Shown here: positions 6,399-9,172 of the stretch, piece after piece
How positions within the stretch are numbered: position 1 is the first letter of the stretch
How the letters are laid out: the number at the start of each line of letters is the position of its first letter
Source of the DNA: CAZNXE01 sp964576465
Lineage (GTDB): Bacteria > Planctomycetota > Planctomycetia > Pirellulales > JAEUIK01
Assembly (NCBI GenBank): GCA_964576465.1
Contig: CAZNXE010000237.1
Location: 1 to 9,172, forward strand
Length of the DNA: 9,172 nt
Direction of reading: 5' to 3'
Notes under the pieces: model-generated
Told to the model about the DNA's origin: nothing
What the model saw: the letters and a program-made list of their open reading frames with translations, nothing else
Database searches by the model: none
Made by a program: the position numbers and the translations under genes

Positions 6399-9172
6399 TT
6401 ACGGGTTGTTCAGGATCAATGCTTCTTCTTCTTCCTGGATGATGATGCGTGGCGTGACCATCATCATCAGGCTTTGGGTTTCGCGGCCGATGCCGACATT
6501 CTTGAACAACCGATTGATGTACGGAATCTTGCTGAGGAACGGAACTCCAAATTCGTTCCGTCCTTCGCTCAGACGCTTGATGCCACCTAGTAACACCGTG
6601 CCGCCATCGGGCACGCTCACGGTTGTAGTGACCGAGACAAAAGCGAATGTCGGCAACTGCACCGTGGTTCCCTCGGTCACCGTGGTCGACCCACTCGCTC
6701 GCCCGGTGGTTTCATCGTCGGGACCTTCCGAGCTGCTATCTTCGGTGGTGGTTGTCGATCCGGAGAACGTGAAGGTGTCGACATCGCGAATTTCGCTGAA
6801 GAACGGTACCACGGTCAGCCGCACAAATCGTCGGTCGCTCGACACAACGGCCTGCACCGTGAGGAATGTTCCCTCGGAGAGAATCACAATGACCGGTTGC
6901 TGTGCCGCGGCGAAATCGCCAACCACGGGGATCACGCTAATCACGAACGGGCTTTGCGAGACGTCGGACACCGAGGCTTGCTGACCATTGAACAACGTGA
7001 CCTTCGGGGCTTGCAGCACATTACTCCGTTGATCGCCCTGCGCGGCGTTGATGAACAAGAACGCTTCCAGATCGCTGAGAATCGCAAAGCCGACACTCGC
7101 ACCCGCGGCCGGATTGAATCCGCCGAATTGTGGCACCGCCAGCGTGAAGCTGTCCTGACGGAAGGGGATGTCCAAGTCGGTCGAGAACACACCCGGGGAG
7201 GATTGACCGACCGTCACGCTGGGTCCGCGGTCACGATCGCGGATGTCGCGATCGACGCCAACTTGTGAAGCATCCTTTTGGCCAGCAGTTGGCTTACCAA
7301 ACACCTGAAAGGGTCGGTCGATGTCGTCGTCGATGTCAAAGTCGAAGTCGACGCCGATGCGTTCAAAGAAGTTGTCGTTGAGCGTGATGAAGCGAACTTC
7401 GATCGTTACTTGCAGGTCTTGCAGACGACGCAGTTGCTCAAGCAAGTCGACAATCTGCTCGTGTACTTCTTGCGTTTGACTGACCACCAGGCTGAGGTTG
7501 GTTCGGAACTCGCGAATCGATCCGGGACCACCGACTTCGTCCCACGATGTGGGAGCGACCGTGGAAGTAATTAGCTCGATCAGTTCATCGAAGTCGGCTT
7601 GCGCTCCACCACCCATCCCGCCCGGACCACCAAAGCCGGCCGATTGACCGTTGCCGATGGATGCTCCGCCGCCGCCCCCTCCTGCACCGCCGCTGAACTG
7701 TGCCATGAGATTTGGGTCAAGCGTGGCATTCGATGTACCGCCGCTTTGACTTGCCGCCACGGTCATCGGCTGAGTTGATCCCAAACCAGCTCGGACGCCA
7801 AACCCCACGTTGCCATACGCATCGCGCAGTGCTCCGCCCATGCCAATGTCGCCGCTGGGCGCGAAGTTGGGAATCGGAATCACCAGATCCGCCACGTTGT
7901 ACATAATCGCATAGATATGCTCATCTCGCAGATCTTCGCTGGTGATTCGCAACACTTCGTCGCGAATGACATACGCCAAGCCACGAGGAGCAAGAATGAG
8001 GTTCAGCGCGCTCTTGAGTTGCACGTCCTGACTGAGATCGATCGTTACGGGGTCGTCGGTGGTTAGCCCGGCGTCGGCGAGCCCGATCTCATCGAGGAAA
8101 ATGTTCACCTCCGCCAGTTGACCTAATGTCGAGATCACCTGACTCAGAGGAGCATCGGTGAAGTTGAGCGACACGGGTGTTCGCAGCCGTTGTTCAATTT
8201 CAATTTCCTTCGGGCTGCGCCGCAAACCATCTTGAAGCCCAAGACTCTTCCTTCGGTTGGTCAAGTTTACCCACTCAGTAGGATCGCCGAACGAGATCTC
8301 TTCGGAGGAACCGATGGCCGAGCGTTCAACGCTATCCAACATGTCGGTGAACCCGTCTGCCTTGGCAGCGCGAATCGCCAATTGATTCGAGAGATTGCGC
8401 GCTAGCCGTGAGGTTTCTCGAAGCTGGACAACCACGGGCTGGTTGGGGGCCAACTCCTCGGCACGTCGGGCGATGATTTCCGCCTCGGCAAAACGTTCTT
8501 CACGCATCAGCGTATTGAATTCGTCGACCAACTCGGCAAGCTTTTCATTTGATTCGTACTTGACGAGTTTTTCTCGTTCAATTTTCTCTTCAACCGCCTT
8601 GTTGCGTTTTTGTAGATCGATCCTTGGTTGCCGCTGCTCGACATAGGTTTTCGATTCGTTCAACGTTCGATCGAGCCGACGCAGCAAGATATCACGTGAG
8701 TGGCTATCGAGCCCGGCCTCCTCGACCATCTTGCGGATCTCTTCAAAGATCGCGAAAGCGGCTTCCGGGTCGGTGTCCAACAGCTTCCGAGCCGCTGACT
8801 CGCGGCGTGCGAACTCGACCGCGGTCCGATTGGCGATCAATCGCTGCTGGGCGGTGGCGTCGGGAAGTAAATCGCCTGGCTTCACTGCTGGTGTCGCGGC
8901 AGCGGGAGGCGCGCTGACGCGACGCAGATTCATGTCGAGCTTTTGTCGGGTGACCTCATCCAACTGATCGCGAAGCGAGTTGGCCTCCTGGAAATAGGTA
9001 CGCGCCAAAGCCACATTGCCAGCGGCCAGCGCCTGCTCACCCCATTGAATCATCTGCACGGGATCACGCGAGGATCCTTGAGCGCCAGCGGACGGGCCGC
9101 TTGGCACATCGGTCGCGGTAGACTCGGGCGGGGGAACGATCTCGGTTGCATTTTCGGTTTCCGGTGTATCGT
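6399..9172 (-). CDS. Outer-membrane secretin (GspD/PilQ superfamily), N-terminus outside window
   Basis: The frame is open to the right edge, so the start lies beyond base 9172; 923 residues are visible, ending at TAA (6399-6401). Secretins form the gated outer-membrane ring of type II secretion or type IV pilus systems. In order (visible residues): a Pro/Thr/Glu-rich stretch; a helical, TPR-like and charged region (about 35-270); a secretin/TonB short N-terminal (STN) domain around LNFTDAPLSQVISTLGQL with VTIDLSQDVQLKSALNLIL (about 330-415); and a glycine-rich linker (about 490-525). After a further N-type domain (LSLVVSQTQEVHEQIVDLLE, about 555-580) comes the secretin barrel from VTIEVRFITLNDNFFERIG (about 588). 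It includes RSNVLQAPKVTLFNGQQASV, VPDGGTVLLGGI (853-864) and VPFLSKIPYINRLFKN, close to the C-terminus. A Ser/Thr-rich insert (about 800-833) interrupts the barrel. The paralogue type and partners are not visible. Confidence 0.93.
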   Translation of the reverse strand, partial: DTPETENATEIVPPPESTATDVPSGPSAGAQGSSRDPVQMIQWGEQALAAGNVALARTYFQEANSLRDQLDEVTRQKLDMNLRRVSAPPAAATPAVKPGDLLPDATAQQRLIANRTAVEFARRESAARKLLDTDPEAAFAIFEEIRKMVEEAGLDSHSRDILLRRLDRTLNESKTYVEQRQPRIDLQKRNKAVEEKIEREKLVKYESNEKLAELVDEFNTLMREERFAEAEIIARRAEELAPNQPVVVQLRETSRLARNLSNQLAIRAAKADGFTDMLDSVERSAIGSSEEISFGDPTEWVNLTNRRKSLGLQDGLRRSPKEIEIEQRLRTPVSLNFTDAPLSQVISTLGQLAEVNIFLDEIGLADAGLTTDDPVTIDLSQDVQLKSALNLILAPRGLAYVIRDEVLRITSEDLRDEHIYAIMYNVADLVIPIPNFAPSGDIGMGGALRDAYGNVGFGVRAGLGSTQPMTVAASQSGGTSNATLDPNLMAQFSGGAGGGGGGASIGNGQSAGFGGPGGMGGGAQADFDELIELITSTVAPTSWDEVGGPGSIREFRTNLSLVVSQTQEVHEQIVDLLEQLRRLQDLQVTIEVRFITLNDNFFERIGVDFDFDIDDDIDRPFQVFGKPTAGQKDASQVGVDRDIRDRDRGPSVTVGQSSPGVFSTDLDIPFRQDSFTLAVPQFGGFNPAAGASVGFAILSDLEAFLFINAAQGDQRSNVLQAPKVTLFNGQQASVSDVSQSPFVISVIPVVGDFAAAQQPVIVILSEGTFLTVQAVVSSDRRFVRLTVVPFFSEIRDVDTFTFSGSTTTTEDSSSEGPDDETTGRASGSTTVTEGTTVQLPTFAFVSVTTTVSVPDGGTVLLGGIKRLSEGRNEFGVPFLSKIPYINRLFKNVGIGRETQSLMMMVTPRIIIQEEEEALILNNP

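Overview
The window looks like a chromosomal segment of a planctomycete, probably of the Pirellulales/Rhodopirellula type. This is inferred from four things: the style of the TPR protein, with its conserved C-terminal LDTLA block; an elongation factor G of the spirochaete-planctomycete-delta ('spd') type, close to mitochondrial EF-G1; a very long secretin with glycine-rich inserts; and loosely packed genes separated by inverted-repeat elements. No taxon can be proved from the sequence alone.

Layout from left to right. The C-terminal end of a class II fumarase/aspartase-family lyase (1-138, +) is followed by an exported TPR-repeat protein (241-1326, +). Two inverted repeats (1364-1430 and 1478-1559) then lie between convergent genes. 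The second supplies the last codons and the stop of a CPBP/CAAX-type intramembrane protease (1551-2444, -). A 377-base divergent intergenic region leads to an EF-G gene (2822-4912, +) and, 14 bases on, a group 1 truncated hemoglobin (4927-5316, +). Convergent with these is a membrane-anchored peroxiredoxin-like gene (5337-6146, -). A strong intrinsic terminator (6289-6333, -) separates it from the 3' part of a large outer-membrane secretin gene (6399-9172, -), which runs off the right edge.

The most notable feature is the peroxiredoxin-like gene. Its reading frame is broken only by one TGA (5682-5684), exactly where the catalytic cysteine of the family belongs (FYRGFW-[TGA]-PFC). The same frame continues for another 114 codons through the rest of the thioredoxin fold. 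Right after the TGA the message can fold into a hairpin with seven uninterrupted pairs and a GGU apical loop about 25 nt downstream, which is where a bacterial SECIS element should be. The best reading is a selenocysteine-containing (UxxC) membrane-bound peroxiredoxin, which an ordinary gene caller would split into a truncated membrane protein and a headless redoxin fragment.

The genes do not form one obvious pathway. The truncated hemoglobin and the predicted selenoperoxiredoxin are neighbours, which fits handling of O2, NO or peroxide. However, they are convergently transcribed, so a functional link is only a suggestion.
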